A stretch of DNA of 64,000 bases from Azadirachta indica (GCA_022749755.1 CM040444.1:9900274-9964273), one strand, 5' to 3'; counted from the stretch's first letter, positions 1 through 12,491 are shown. The notes: a model not told the origin generated them from the sequence alone. A program made the numbers and translations.

Positions 1-1356
1 TACCCCTATCTCTTTTCATATTGGTTTGATTTCCTTGAAGACAAGTAAACATTTAAGTGTGGGGGTATTTGATAAGTGCCTAAAACACGCTCTTATCGTT
101 TACTTTTAAATTTGAGTTATTTGTTTAATCCTCAAGTTTTATTAATATTGGATGTGTTTTAAGGTTTTGTGCAGAAAATGAGAGAATTGGCCATCCAAGG
201 TAAATTCGCCTTGAAACAAAAGATATTTAAGGACTAAATTGCGACATGTTCGTGGGCTAAAAGGCAAGATAATCAATGGCCAAAGTGCAAAGCGTTAGGG
301 ACCTGAATGCCAACATTGGAAAGTTGAAGGAGCCATAAACTCTGCCTTAAGGCAGAGTTAATGGCGTGGCCGTGCCACTCACTCTGCCTTTGGGACAAAA
401 TAAATGGCACAGCCGCACCATCCATGCTAGGCTCCTCATGCCCCTGCACCGTTTTGGTGCCCTTGCGTTCATTGGTCTCGTTTTGGACGTTTTCTCCAGA
501 TGAATTTGGGCCCTTTGATGATTTTTGGATGGCTTGATTTAGGAAAATCTAAGGTAATTTATTTTAAATTGGGGAAGAGGGTAGCCACTTTTGGAAAAGG
601 AAAAGCTTGGAAGAAAAGAAAGGAGGAGATAAAGAGAAGCTAGAGGGAGTTTGGGAAGAAAGCAAGAGAAGAATAGGCAGAAAAAGTTCTCCAATATAGT
701 TTATCTCTATACTTTTATCTTATTCATAGTATTAAATTTTAGTATTTGTGAATATTTGAATATGTTGAAGATGATTAAACTTGAGAATGTTGATTGTAAA
801 CTCTTTTTCATGATTGGCTAAATTTAATACCTACGGTAATGGTTTAGTCTTTTGAAAATACTTCTGTTTTGATTATTGTGTTATATTTGATTAATGTACC
901 CAAGTTGCGTGTTTATCATGAACTTAATGTGATTAACTAACTGGCCATTAAATAAAGATGTATTAATATGGTTTGTGTAGCAGATTTAGTGATTATTATT
1001 GGTCGTAATGCATTCCTGTTTTTTTTGTATTTACGTAGAGACATAGGAAGCGCAAAAACGACGATTCAACTAATCTTGAGAGAGACAGTCTAATAGGTTA
1101 GAATAATCAAACTAATAACATAGGGATTAATTGGGGTAACATAACTTGAGAATTAGTGTAAGTAAATTGAGTCAAATTATTAGCCCTAGATATTACTTTC
1201 ATTGAAAATTTCCCCTTTTGATTGTCTGTATTAGATTGTAGTTATTTGAATTTTTCACATCACATAATTTTTGGTAATTAATTAGCTATTACCCCTGGTG
1301 ATAACGATACTTTACTTTCATTATACTACTTGTTTACTACTTTCATTATACTTGCA
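1..1356 (+). mobile_element. 3' end and 3' LTR of an LTR retrotransposon running off the left edge
   Basis: Positions 50-69 are a purine-rich tract (AAGTGTGGGGGTATT) of the kind that primes plus-strand synthesis in plant Ty3 elements of the Tat/Athila type. The LTR begins directly after it at position 70 with TGATAAG. The LTR is about 1.29 kb and probably ends near 1356 (...TTGCA), because sequence recognisable as a different element's integrase starts there. The rest of the element lies outside the window, so its target-site duplication cannot be checked. No ORF in it is convincing. Confidence 0.6.
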
Positions 1357-2480
1357 TTTGTTAAAGCATTTAACATAAGTCTTGGCAGCAACCACATGGA
1401 TTGTATAAACCACTTCCTATTCCTAACGTACCTTGGATCGATATTTCTATGCATTTTGTTTTGGGATTACTTAGAACAAATAGGGGAGAGACTCAGTTTT
1501 TGTGGTTATTGATGGGTATTTTAAGATAGCACACTTTATTGTACGTCATAAAACTGATAATGCATCACATATAATTGATTTGTTTTTCTAGGAGGTTGTT
1601 AGGTTGCATGGGCATGCTCAGGACACAAAGTTTTGAAGTTATTTTTGGAAGACATTGTAGGAGAACTAAATTATTATTTTCTACTACTTGTCACCCATAA
1701 ATGGATAGTCAAACCGAAGTAGTGAATAGAACCTTACTACTTTGTTGTGTGCTATCATACAAAAAAATTTAAGAACTTAGGAAGATTACTTGCCGCATAT
1801 TGAATTTGTTAATAATTGTTGTGTTCATTCTGCAACTAAGTTTTCACCTTTTGAGATTATCTATGATTTTAATTCACTAACTCCTTTAACTATGAGTGAG
1901 CACCTTAATTTAGATGATAAGAAGAAAGTTGATTTTAATAAGTAGATTCATGAGAAAGTAAAGCAACATATAGAACCGTGAATGGAACAATATGCCAAGC
2001 AAGCCAACAAGGGACGCAATAAGGTTGTCTTTGAACAAGGAGACTACCTTTGGTTGTATATGAAGAAGGATCATTTTTCTGAGTAAAGAAAGTTCTAAAC
2101 TTCTACCAAAGGGTGATGGCCTATTTCGAGTAGTGGACCGCATAAACAACAATGCCTATAAGCTTGAACTACCAAGTGAGTATGAGGTTAGGGCAAGCTT
2201 TAATGTTTCTGACTTATCTCCTTTTGATGTAGGTAATGATTTGAGGACAAATCCTTTTCAAGAGAGGGAGAATGATGCAAACGAAATTGCACAATTACGC
2301 ATACAAGATGAAAAACTCACACATAAGGTTGGAGGCACTCTAGGACAGTTTCCATATGATCTACTAAGTTTGCCAAATAGACCAATCACAAGAGCTAGAG
2401 CCAAAGAATTGCAAATTACCTTAAATAAATTAATTAGAAAGATACGAGATTCAAATATAATTCAAAATACACGAGATTAA
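1357..2480 (+). pseudogene. Ty3-gypsy pol 3' part: integrase core and C-terminus, decayed
   Basis: Translation in shifting frames gives an integrase from just after its zinc finger. Recognisable pieces are [18 protein letters not shown] near 1395-1440, [19 protein letters not shown] near 1487-1530, EVVRLHG near 1595-1612 and GQTEVVNRTL near 1705-1735. The last 115 codons (2133-2480) are still open and carry the tail with INNNAYKLELPSEYEVRASF and FNVSDLSPFDVG. The same tail occurs in the 12-19 kb element, so both belong to one Ty3 lineage. Many stops and frameshifts make it a pseudogene. Its 5' part is cut off by the LTR ending at about 1356. Confidence 0.85.
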
Positions 2481-2964
2481 GAATTAATCATGGTGAGCAT
2501 CATTCAAGCAATTGGAGCCCAAGAAGATTGATATGGTAATGTTCCAAAATAAAATTTTACTCCATTTGTGTAATTTTAATAATTTAAATTATATAATCAC
2601 TTACATTATATATGCATAATGTCATTACTTATATCAAAATACTTATGATATCATTACTTACATTCTATACATATGACATTATTGTTTACATCATTATGTT
2701 TGAAATTTGTATTTTCAAAAGTCTTAAAATTTTGTATTAGTTTGTCAATTATTAGGTAAGGTTGTTGGCCTAATTTTGACATTTTCTCTTTATATTTGTC
2801 TATAGAAAGGTCTTCATTTCTAAAATGAAACAAGCAATTTGAGTATTGAGTTATTCTTTACAATTTCTTATTTTTAAACTTATCAAATTTAATTTCTTGT
2901 GGCATTAAAAAACAATCAAACTTATCACTAGATTCTTAAATGGTTCCTAAGAATTCTTGGTGTG
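2481..2964 (+). repeat. Probable 3' LTR remnant of the preceding Ty3 element
   Basis: There is no coding sequence. The stretch includes AGGTAAGGTTGTTGGCCTAA near 2754 and a TTTATATTTG box near 2790. The order (TTGTCAA, GTTGTTGGCC, TTTGACATTT, TATA-like box) resembles the 0.77-kb solo LTRs at 9831, 15826 and 17419. It is therefore read as a related LTR placed just after the pol stop. Both edges are approximate. Confidence 0.45.
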
Positions 2965-5488
2965 ACATTTGAGCAACCGTAGTCTTGTTTTTTATTTAGA
3001 TAGGTATCAGGTCAAAACTTAATAAAGTTGCGTCTTCTGAAAAATCTTGGAGTTTGTTACTATATTTGGTGTTGAGTTTCGTCATGATATTGGTGAGGTT
3101 CATATCAAACACCTTGGTTCATTGCTTAAGCAGGGTTGTGTTTAATGTCTTTAGTCAAATGTGGTCATTGAATTTGATCAATTATGATCCTCAAGCAAAA
3201 TATTTTCCATGTTTCGCCCTTCTTCACTGAAATAATGCTTGAGCATTTGGCCCTTTACACAAAACCACCTCCCATCTCTATCTTTCAATTTAACCTTATC
3301 AAACTGTAATACTTTCTCAATTTTGAACAAAGCCAACATTCTTGATTTCAACTTGCCCAGAATTAACTATAATCTCGGACTTAGCAATAAGTCTCAATGA
3401 ACGGTGTGAAGTGACCTCTACAAGTAAATTGATCATGTGACCTTTTTTTAAACTAGGAAGATGAATTTATCCACCTTGACTAACACATCTTCTATAACTC
3501 CCTAAGGATAAATGAAAGACCTATCTGCCATTTGCAAAGAAATAGTCGTCGGCTTCACTTCACCAAGGCCTAGCTTTCTAAAAATCAAAATAGATATGAG
3601 ATTGATGCTTGCCCAAGGTCACATAAGACTCTCTCAAAAGTTGATTTGCCGATAAGATAGTAAAACTACCAAGATCTTTCTCCTTCTTAGGCAATTTTAA
3701 CTGAATAATAGAGTTTTAATCCTTTGTTAGCTTCATCGTCTCATATTCCTCCAAACTTTGCTTCTTAGACATTACATATTTCTTGAATTTCATATAATTT
3801 ATCATTTGCTTCAAAGCATCTGCGAACAAGATGTTGATGTGAAGCTTCTTAAACATCTAAAGAAACTTTGAGAATTAAGCATTTAGCTTTTTCTTTTAAA
3901 ATCTTTGAGGGAATGGCAAAGGCGAAGTGATAAGGAGAGAATTATTTGGAAATAAGATACCTCTAGGCCTTGATGCCTCCTTTGGTGCTTATGGTTAAAC
4001 TTATTTGCCTTTATCTTCACTCTCCTTAGACTTGGTGGTTCTAACTCTTTACCACTCTTGTGAGTGATAGCCTTGCATTGCTCCCTTAGGTTGACCTTTT
4101 TGTCATTTGAAATTTTTCCACTATGAAGAAACTTGATTGATGTAGCTAGTTGGCCAACTTACACTTCCAAGGATTGTATTGTTACTTCCATATTCATCAT
4201 ATGACTCTCTATGTTGTCTAACTTAACTTCATTCTTGTTAAATCTCCCTTATATCTCCGTAATATATGAAACCAAAAAATCTTGCAAAGAAGGCTTCTTC
4301 TCTGCCATAGGCTACTAATGAAATCCTAGTGGTAGTAGTTGCATCACATTCCTAGCATTACCATAGAAAAAAGTTTCATGATTTCGAAGTTTGGGATGGT
4401 AGTGACTAGGCAAATTATTGTTGGGTCGAAAGTTGTAACTTTAGTTATTGATATATTAGCATTGCTCTTCCCTAAAACTATCATCAGCACACAAAGAACT
4501 TACAGCCATTGCCTTTTCTTGGATTGGAAATGCTTCCCTTGTGGTAGAGGCTTGAATTTAATTTGCCAAAGTTGCTACTTGGGCTGATAGTGATACTAAG
4601 GCATCTACTTCATGAATCCCTGTAGCCCTCTTCACGAAGGTTCTCTCATTTGGCCATTGGTCATTACTGCAAACCATTTCCTTCAATAGAGCATAAGCTT
4701 CCTTAGCCGTCTTGAACAACAAGGTACCACTAGTAACTACATCTACAATAGTTTGAGTTTGCCCATTCAATCCATTATAGAATAATTGTATCTAAAACCA
4801 ATCTTGATACCCATGCTAAGGATACTTCTTGATTAGATTCTTGAATCACTCCCAACACTCATATAAAGGCTCAAAGTCCAGTTGCCTAAATTATGCAATC
4901 TTGCCCCTCAACTGCGATGTCTTCGATGTAGAAAAAACTTTGTGAGCAACTTCTGAGCCACTTTGTCCCATGCAGCGATACTCTACAGTTGTAAAGATTA
5001 TAACCAGCCTCTAGCTTTGTCTTTTAATAAAAATAACAATCTCATTACAAATCACGTCTTGGTCTACTTCATGCATTTTTAAAATGTTGCACAACTCCAA
5101 AAACATAACCAAATAAACCATGTTTATCAAAGCAGGCTTAAGCTCGAAGTTATTTGCATTAATTACTGGTCGATGAATCCTCGAATAACTATCATTAACC
5201 ATTGGCCTGAGGTAATCCCAAAAAGCTCTTGGTTGCTAAGGCTGTTATGGTGGATTATGATTTCCTTTGTCTACTATAGCTCTAGACCGATTCCTTCTTT
5301 CTTTTCTCAATTGGCAATGGGTTTGTTCAATTTCTGTGTTAAAGCAATGAGTTCAAGGCTACGAGCTCTTCATACGCACCTAAGAACTTTAAAATAAAAC
5401 AAAAATTAAACAAAAATAAAATAAAGACCTAATTGAAATCAATATTATGCAATTGTAATATTAATAAAACTTATAAATTATTAATTTT
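2965..5488 (-). pseudogene. Ty3 Tat/Athila-like gag-protease-integrase tail, internally deleted
   Basis: Read on the minus strand, gag begins near 5200 (INANNFELKPALINMV, then EVDQDVICNEIVIFI). It continues through MNGQTQTIVDVVTSGTLLF and KTAKEAYALLKEM (4770-4660). Protease sequence lies around 3660-3470. It is followed almost at once, near 3390-3180, by the integrase C-terminal tail, with LGKLKSRMLALFKIEKVLQF and KGQMLKHYFSEEGRN in shifting frames. Reverse transcriptase, RNase H and the integrase core are absent, so this copy could only have moved in trans. Stop codons are frequent. A similar deleted copy lies at 25517-28060 on the plus strand. Confidence 0.8.
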
Positions 5489-5504
5489 TAACAATGGCAC
5501 CAAA
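5489..5504 (-). other. Primer binding site of the minus-strand Ty3 element
   Basis: The minus strand reads TTTTTGGTGCCATTGTTAA directly after an LTR end. TTGGYRCCATTG is the usual form of the primer binding site in Tat/Athila-type elements. It fixes the LTR/internal boundary and the orientation. Confidence 0.7.
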
Positions 5505-7152
5505 AACTTGTTACACGCCTACACAACTCACAAGTATACGAGGTCGTACAAGTAATATAGTGATAAAATGGTTGTCATACATATGAAAATTGAGATTTTA
5601 TGTTTTAAACTAATTAATACAATTATGGCAATCAACCTAATTTAAGCAATATAAGTATGAGAAGTGAAATTAACAAAATAATAAACTAGAATTCACTAAT
5701 TAAAAGCAAGGATGGTAAACAAGAAACAGAAGTAATAAAGCAAGTGTGTGAAATTGATATGGAAATTGTCCTTGGGCCTTGACTCACCTCATTGTTATTA
5801 TATTCATCCTAATTAGGAATTGCTAATATTTTCTACTTTAATTCACTAATCACTAGTTATAATTTAACCTGATTACCTCTCTCGAGGTGGAACTAGGTCT
5901 TATGTTTAACCAACTTAGCTGATATCCCTATTTAACTAAATTAATCAAATTATTTTTTTAGCTTTACCTGTTATTAATATCTAAAGACCCAATTACCTTT
6001 TGATTTCTTGATTTTTCTAGAATTAATTTGATTGTTTACACATTGATATCCTTCCAAGCATTCATTCATTCACCTAATTTCAACTGATTCATTTTCCAAC
6101 AAATTAGAAGCCTTAAGTGCAAGAAAACATAAATGAATAAAACACACTTATATTAACAAATTCCTAATCAATCAAAACATAATCTAATTATATTACATTA
6201 AGACCCTAAAATATAGAAATTAGCCTAACATATCAACATCAGACATTAATATCATCATAAAATTCATCATTTAATAAAATATAACAATAATAACAATGTA
6301 AACGAGTTTCAAGAGAAATTAAGAGTTTAAGAGATAGAACTAGATTGATTTAAGTTTCAAATCCCTAATTCTTTAGGTAATCTTCCAATCTTTTCCAAAA
6401 ATTTGTTGATTCTTCCACTTTTTCTCCCTAGAACTTTCTCCTTTTTCTCTATCTCTCACTCTAAAAACCCCTTTTCTAACTTTTGATATGGTGGGTCTCC
6501 TCTCAAAAACATAAAAACCTAGTATAGATTTAAATCTGGCCATCCAAGAAGATCCTAAGCCTAAAATTTGTCCAAAAACAACAAGGTGATGTGGGGGGGC
6601 TTGAAATGGCATGAGGCACCGTGGTTGATAGTATGCATGGTGCGGGTGTGCCATGGCTTGGCACAACCACACCATGGTTACTAATAAGGGGTATGTGCAT
6701 GGTGGGGATGCATCATGCATAGTATGCAAACTTTGCTCTTTTGCATAGAGAGGAAGAAAGCATGTATGATCGTGTGCCTCGATCATGAGCGCAACACAAC
6801 TACTGGCTATGATAATTCCAGTGGCATATCATTTTCAAGTTCTGAATGTTTAGTTTCTAGCGCTCTAAACAATTATGATTCTGAGTTGTGTAAACAAAGT
6901 TATCATCATTTTAGTACACTATATTAAAAATAGTGATTTCTATTGCTTTAGCTCAAGATCAATGGAAAAGCTCACAGACTTGTACTTGTGCTTCGTTTTC
7001 ATGTTTTTTTGTCGAAACACCTCAAGACCTACAAAATAAACTAAAATGCTTAAAAAGAAAAATAAATACTCAAAACAGATTAAACAATATGCTACTTAAT
7101 GATGGATAAGTTAAGCATAATCAAATAACAAAATGGAAATATCAAACATCAT
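5505..7152 (-). mobile_element. 5' LTR of the minus-strand Tat/Athila-like element
   Basis: About 1.65 kb of non-coding sequence ends (minus strand) in a typical distal LTR stretch, TACGACCTCGTATACTTGTGAG, just before the primer binding site. Its start, near 7152, is set by similarity in layout to other 1.5-1.76 kb LTRs in the window and is approximate. The 137-codon open frame inside it (6373-6786) is low-complexity LTR sequence and is not called as a gene. Confidence 0.6.
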
Positions 7153-7331
7153 AACCATTAGCTGCATTACAACATTAAAAAAAGTCTTAAGTTGATCTTG
7201 TGTGATTATATGATTTGTTTTCATCCACTAACATGAAATTCAAGCTTTTAGTATTTCATTTATGACACCACTATCACTACGTCAGATATAACGTATTTCT
7301 TATCTCGTATGGAGCTTTGTTTTCCAAAAAA

Positions 7332-8356
7332 AGGGCAAATGACATCTAAACCCTCACTTTATTGTCTTAATGACATCTACACCCTAACTTTAGAAATAGT
7401 TGTCAAACATACCCTTTCTATCAACTTTTTCATTAAAATTAACTATTGACTTATGTTGAGTGGTTCAATGATAAAAATATCCATTTGACCCTTATCTCAC
7501 TGATAAAATGACATAAATACCTTTTTTTACAATTTCTAGTTGACTTTTTTAGTTAAATAAATTAACTATGAGAAGACAATTTAATTTCAATTAAAAAAGT
7601 AAATTTTAATTTATGTTTTATTTTCAAATTTCGTCTTTCTTTTTTTTTTTTTTGACCCCAAAGTATCTACCTTTTTTATTCAATTTTTATTTTTCACTTT
7701 TTTACCCTAATCTATAATTGATATAACACTCATATATTAACAAACAATAATCATAAATGACAAAAAAAAAAGTCAAACAATATAAAAAAATAATTAAAAG
7801 TAATGGTATTTATTGAAAAGAAATTGAATGTCTACTGAAAAACTTCACCTGAGACCTGAAAATATCATTATTTTTAATTATTTTTATATTATTTCACTAT
7901 TTTCCTTATTATTTAGTAATTTATGATTATTTTTTTCTAATATATATGTGTTATTTTAATTATGGATTAAGGTGAAAAAAAAAAGATAGAAACTTCAAAA
8001 TTAAAAATAAAAAATGATGGACACTTTAAAATGAGAAATCAAAAAAAGAAAGATGGAAACCTTAAAATAAAATAAATACAATTGAAAAAAAAAACTTTTA
8101 ATTTTTTTAGTTGAAATAAAATTTCTTCATATAACCTAGGTATTTAACCAAAAAATCAACTAAAAATTAATGAAAAAGATATTTATGTTATTATATTGGT
8201 CAAATAAAGGTTAGGGTATATTTTTGTTATTGAAACTGTCAAATGTTAATTTTAATAGAACATATTAACAGAAGAAGTGTGTTTGACAATTATTTTCAAA
8301 GTAGAAGTGTAGACATCATTCCGGCAATAAAGTAGGGGTCTAGATGTCATTTGCCC
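7332..8356. mobile_element. Foldback (long terminal inverted repeat) element, Mutator-like
   Basis: The ends read AGGGCAAATGACATCTAAACCC and, reverse-complemented from the right, AGGGCAAATGACATCTAGACCC. Similarity between the two arms continues inward for roughly 480 bp per arm, leaving a short centre around 7820-7865. The whole 1.0-kb unit could fold into one long imperfect hairpin. It has no coding capacity. Flanking 9-mers TCCAAAAAA and GTCAAAAAT match at six of nine positions, compatible with a decayed 9-bp target-site duplication. The element sits in the 3' internal region of the plus-strand LTR element ending at 8702. Confidence 0.7.
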
Positions 8357-8702
8357 TGTCAAAAATCTTAACTTGATGCTTATCTCACATACACTTAAGC
8401 GATAACCTAATCTTCGAGTGCATTTCATTGTGAGTGACTATCCTTTTGTGAAGTTTGGAGTTGAAACATTTTTGCATACTATAATATGATAATGTGAAGA
8501 ATGATATGAAAGATGAAGATCAATCATTGGCTTTCACACACTACACACGAGCATAGTTTATGAAATATTGTTATTACTTGGATGAGTGAATGATTGAATT
8601 TTCTAACCATGAAGCTATGAAGTAGGCAAGTTAGTTTTTGTTTATTGAATTTTTTATTTTAGTTTTCCTTGAGGACTAGCAAAAGTTAAGTTCGGAGGTA
8701 TT
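8357..8702 (+). mobile_element. 3' internal end and polypurine tract of a plus-strand LTR element
   Basis: The non-coding end region closes with TTTTCCTTGAGGACTAGCAAAAG and the tract AGTTCGGAGGTATT (8689-8702). This is the same layout as at positions 30-69. The 3' LTR follows immediately. Sequence 7153-7331, left of the foldback insertion, probably belongs to the same internal region. Confidence 0.6.
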
Positions 8703-11554
8703 TAATATGTTCATTAATTCACATTCATTATTCTTATATATACCTTATTCTTAAGCGTTAGTTCTCGTTTGTTTTAATGTTTTAGTCGCATTTTGTGCTT
8801 TACAGGTGTTCCATGGCAAACCTCCATAATTGAGATTAATTGAAGGGAAAATGACTATTTTAGAAGAAGGTAAGAGATTAAATCATTTACATGCACTTGC
8901 TAGTCCTCTGTCTATACCAATTATCGACTGCCAAAGCAAAATCATCAAGCATTTGTGTTTCAAGGATCAAAACGAAGGAAACTAAGGACCAAAATGAAAC
9001 AAGAAGAAGTAGCATTACCACTTTGGGAGGCAAAAAAGGCGAGCAACCACCTCTGCACGTGCGCACCCTACCTTGCACACCCTTGTCTCTTGTCAACTCA
9101 ATGACATATTTTGATTGATTTTAGCCTTTGAATCTTCATTGAATGGCTCGATTTATGTATTTACTAGGTTTCATATATTTCTAAGGGCAGCCACCATACT
9201 AGAATTAGAATATATAGTTTTAAAGTAAAAAAGGGAGAAAAATGTGAGAATTTAAGGAAGAAGGCTTAGTCTAAAATGATACCGAAAAATGGAAGTTTGT
9301 GTAGAGATTTAGGTTTTTACTAAATAAGGCTTAAAATAAGCTCTCCTCTTAAAGTTCACAACCAAAGGGATACAAAAACAACACCCTATATTGGTACCAA
9401 ACGTTATAAAATTGAAAAGAACATTCACCGCTCTATGAAAATTCTCCACAAGAGATACAGAGTGTAGAATACCAAAATTTTATTTAACTCAACTCAAAAC
9501 AACTTGATTTCAATACTACATACTTGAAGCCTTTATATAAGCTTTTATCAGGAAAGAAATGTCAAAAATTAAGCCAAAAACTATTGGAAATTTCAATGGT
9601 TAGGTCAACAACCATTACGTAACTCTGACAAACTTATACAAATATTTAAAACTCTTTGAAAATAAACCCAAACAGTTAATACTTTAAATTACAACTCACC
9701 AAATCCTTCTATCATCTAGAAATTAAACAAAATACATTGAATTTAAGCTAAAAAATCTTTAAAATCTGTGCATCCAGATTTTACCTTCCAAATAAACATG
9801 TTGTGAAAATAAATATGTTGTATCAATTATTGACATGAGAGTGTCCGAACATCAAGAGTAGAACTTAAGTGCCAATAAGTTCAAGAAGATTACCCTAATT
9901 TACTAAGTTGTGAAGATACTGTCAGAGGGGTAATTTTGAAATTTAAACTGTATTAATTGATGTAATATTTCAGAAAGAGGTTAGTACCATTAAAAAGTTG
10001 AAGAAGCAAACTTTCTATAAAATTTTACAGTTTAGTATTTGAAGTTCTCTAGAGAAAGTTATGACAACTTCTTCATAATATGTTCATTTTTAAGGCAGAA
10101 TCTAGATGCACGGATTTTAAAGATTTTTTATCTTAATTCAATGTGTTTTATTTAATTTCCAGATGATAAAAGGATTTGGTGAGTTGTAATTCAAAATCTT
10201 AGCTATCTGGGTTTATTTTCAAAGAGTCTTAAATGTTTGTATTCATTTGTCAAAGTTAGGTAAAAGGTTGTTGGTCTAACCATTAAAATTTATAATAGTT
10301 ATTGGCCTAACCTTTAATATTTCTTTCCTTGTAAAAGTCTAAATAAAGGCTTCAAGTATGTAGTATTGATGTCAAGTGGTTTTGAAGTTGAGTTTATTAA
10401 AATTCTTGTATTTGATACTCTGTATCTCTTGGAGAATTTTCCATAGAGTGGTGAGTGTTTTCTTTGAAGCTCTACAACTTTTAATAACAATTTTAGGATG
10501 GTGTTTTTATATCCCTTTTGTTGTAAACTTTAGGACAAGAGTTTATTTCAACCCTTATTTAGTAAAAACCTAAATCTCCACATAAACCTCCATTTTTCGA
10601 TATCATAAAAGGAGGATTACAAGGAAAATTTTTGAAATTGGACGATAAACTTTTTTATTATGTATCCTATGTCTTTTACTTGTGATTTAGAGCTTTTAAT
10701 TATGTATTTAAGTGGTTACACTTCTTAGTTAGGGTGTAAATATGAAACGTTAATTGTATATATTCACTAGTGTTACTTTATTGAATAATTTAGGATTTAT
10801 AACTTTAATTATTACATGTTTCAATGATTTGGGAGTGCCAACCTGGACTTTGAATTTGGTTCAATATTTGAAAATGACAGCCTTGAATGAGTAATACATT
10901 AATGTATATCTAAGGACCACATCAATCTAAGAATTAAATTACGACGTCCATTATTCAATTTAGGAACACATTAATGCAAGGTTTGAGAACTACACCAATA
11001 TTTTATCTTGATGTTTCACATGTAAATGAATTGCATTAACGTAATAACCCCACCAATTTGAATGTTAATGCAATTTTTTCTTGTTTTCACAACATATAAT
11101 GCATTCTTGGCATGTTAATGATAGCTCACACCAAGCATTATTGCATATTTTAAGATAGATGAGTTAAATCTTATACCAAGATTAACTCATAATCAATGAA
11201 AAACAGATGCATGAACATGTTCATCACACGTAAGAAAACCATCATTGACCTAAGTTCCATGACTTTCAAATCACACTTAATATCTGGAATATGACAATCA
11301 ATGGTAGATTTCTCGAGCCTTAACACCTTAATTCTCTAGTTTATCTCTTTCATCAACTTTGTCATTTTAATTCATTAGTTTTTAGTTTATTTTAATTTTT
11401 TTGTTATCAAATCACTCATCGATCATTCAACCTAAAACTTACTAGTGTTATGAAACACTAATTTTCCTATTCCCTGTGGGATCGAACTTGCGAAATATGT
11501 ATCGTATTATACGTGATTTATATACTTGAGAGTTTTAATTAAAAACAAACAACA
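8703..11554 (+). mobile_element. 3' LTR (TGATATGTTC family), interrupted at 9277-10605
   Basis: The LTR begins with TTAATATGTTCATTAATTC, matching the TGATATGTTCATTAATTC start of the solo LTR at 50723-52484 (read on its minus strand). It ends with CCTATTCCCTGTGGGATCG and AAACAAACAACA near 11554. After removing the 9277-10605 insertion and one 5-bp duplication it is about 1.5 kb. The sequence on either side of the insertion (...AAGGCTTAGTC and AAGGAGGATTACAAG...) joins as in the uninterrupted copy near 51730-51790. Confidence 0.7.
9277..10605. mobile_element. Inverted LTR dimer with a 5-bp target-site duplication
   Basis: The right half (9831-10605) is a full LTR of the TGACATGAGAG...GGTATCA family, plus orientation, 775 bp. 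The left half (9277 to about 9809) is the same LTR on the minus strand, lacking its first ~255 bp. The halves are head to head, separated by about 21 bp. Both outer ends are therefore the same 3' LTR terminus. The outer flanks are TAAAA at 9272-9276 and TAAAA at 10606-10610, so the pair entered as one unit. The host is the LTR at 8703-11554. Confidence 0.8.
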
Positions 11555-12206
11555 GCTATGAGAAGACTTCCTTACAGATGGCATGCTAGGAAGTGACTTC
11601 TTTGCACATAACATGCTATGGTACGAACCTCGAGTATATTAAACTTGATACCCAATATCTTTACACATGGAAACAATCTCTTGGAAAGCTAAATCAGATT
11701 TACCCAAGTCCGCGACCCAGTTTCAACTTGTGAAATAGAACTTTGGAATAAAATACCCTCAAAGTAATTAGCTTTGATTGTAAAAACCTTGATTCAAGTA
11801 AGAATCAAAACAAGAAAAACACTCTCAATTTTATTTCTTTCAAAAAGTAATGATGTTTTCATGGGAGCATGTGGCTGAATATATAAGGATATAAGAAATA
11901 AGTAACCTTAAATGGAGTGTTTGGCCACAAGACTAAACTTATTCTAACTTAAATTAAAACAAACTGAATTTAGGCTTAATAATTAACATTAATAGCCCAA
12001 ACATATAACAAACTAAATAACATATGTTTATAATCAAAAGTAAGATAGATAATGGGCTTAAGCAGCAACTTAACCCAAATGATGCATGGAATCCGAAACT
12101 TTCATCATAATGAAGATCTGATTTGAATTGTAAACTAAAAGATTTGAACATGCTTGCTTAGCCTTGAGACATCATTCGAATATGGCCTTGTACAAATTTG
12201 AGAATT
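11555..12206. repeat. Non-coding repeat-derived stretch
   Basis: No gene is visible. Near 11575-11620, GGCATGCTAGGAAGTGACTT resembles the 30-bp tandem unit at 18999-19140. On the minus strand a TATA-like CCTTATATATTCAGCC (near 11870) suggests LTR or promoter-like sequence. I could not assign it to a named element. Confidence 0.35.
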
Positions 12207-12465
12207 TGAATTCCATAGAAGCTGTAATCTTTAAGTTTTGCCTTCTTGTACTTGTGTCAATGTTATTAAGCTCTGATTATTGTCTTGAAGTCTAAGCTTG
12301 ATGTTTGACTCTTTCTTGCACTCCTAAATTGTTGCAAGATCATCCCATAAGCCTTGAATCATCCCATTTCATGCATCTTTGAATTTCTTCATTCTTGCTC
12401 TTGTAACGGAACCACTAGGTAGCTAAATTGCATCATTGCTCTTGTGTGCATCCTTATTTGCATCA
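12207..12465 (-). repeat. 3' LTR of the 12-19 kb Ty3 element
   Basis: A direct copy of 18736-19003 in the same orientation. It follows the pol stop and a purine-rich tract. The segment (minus strand) runs from TGATGCAAATAAGGATGC to GAATTCAAATTCTCAA. Confidence 0.65.
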
Positions 12466-12491
12466 TTCCCTCGCTCCTCAAGATAATTCAT

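Noticed and set aside
6373..6786. 137-codon minus-strand frame
   Set aside because: It lies inside an LTR, has no recognisable domain and overlaps another frame on the plus strand.
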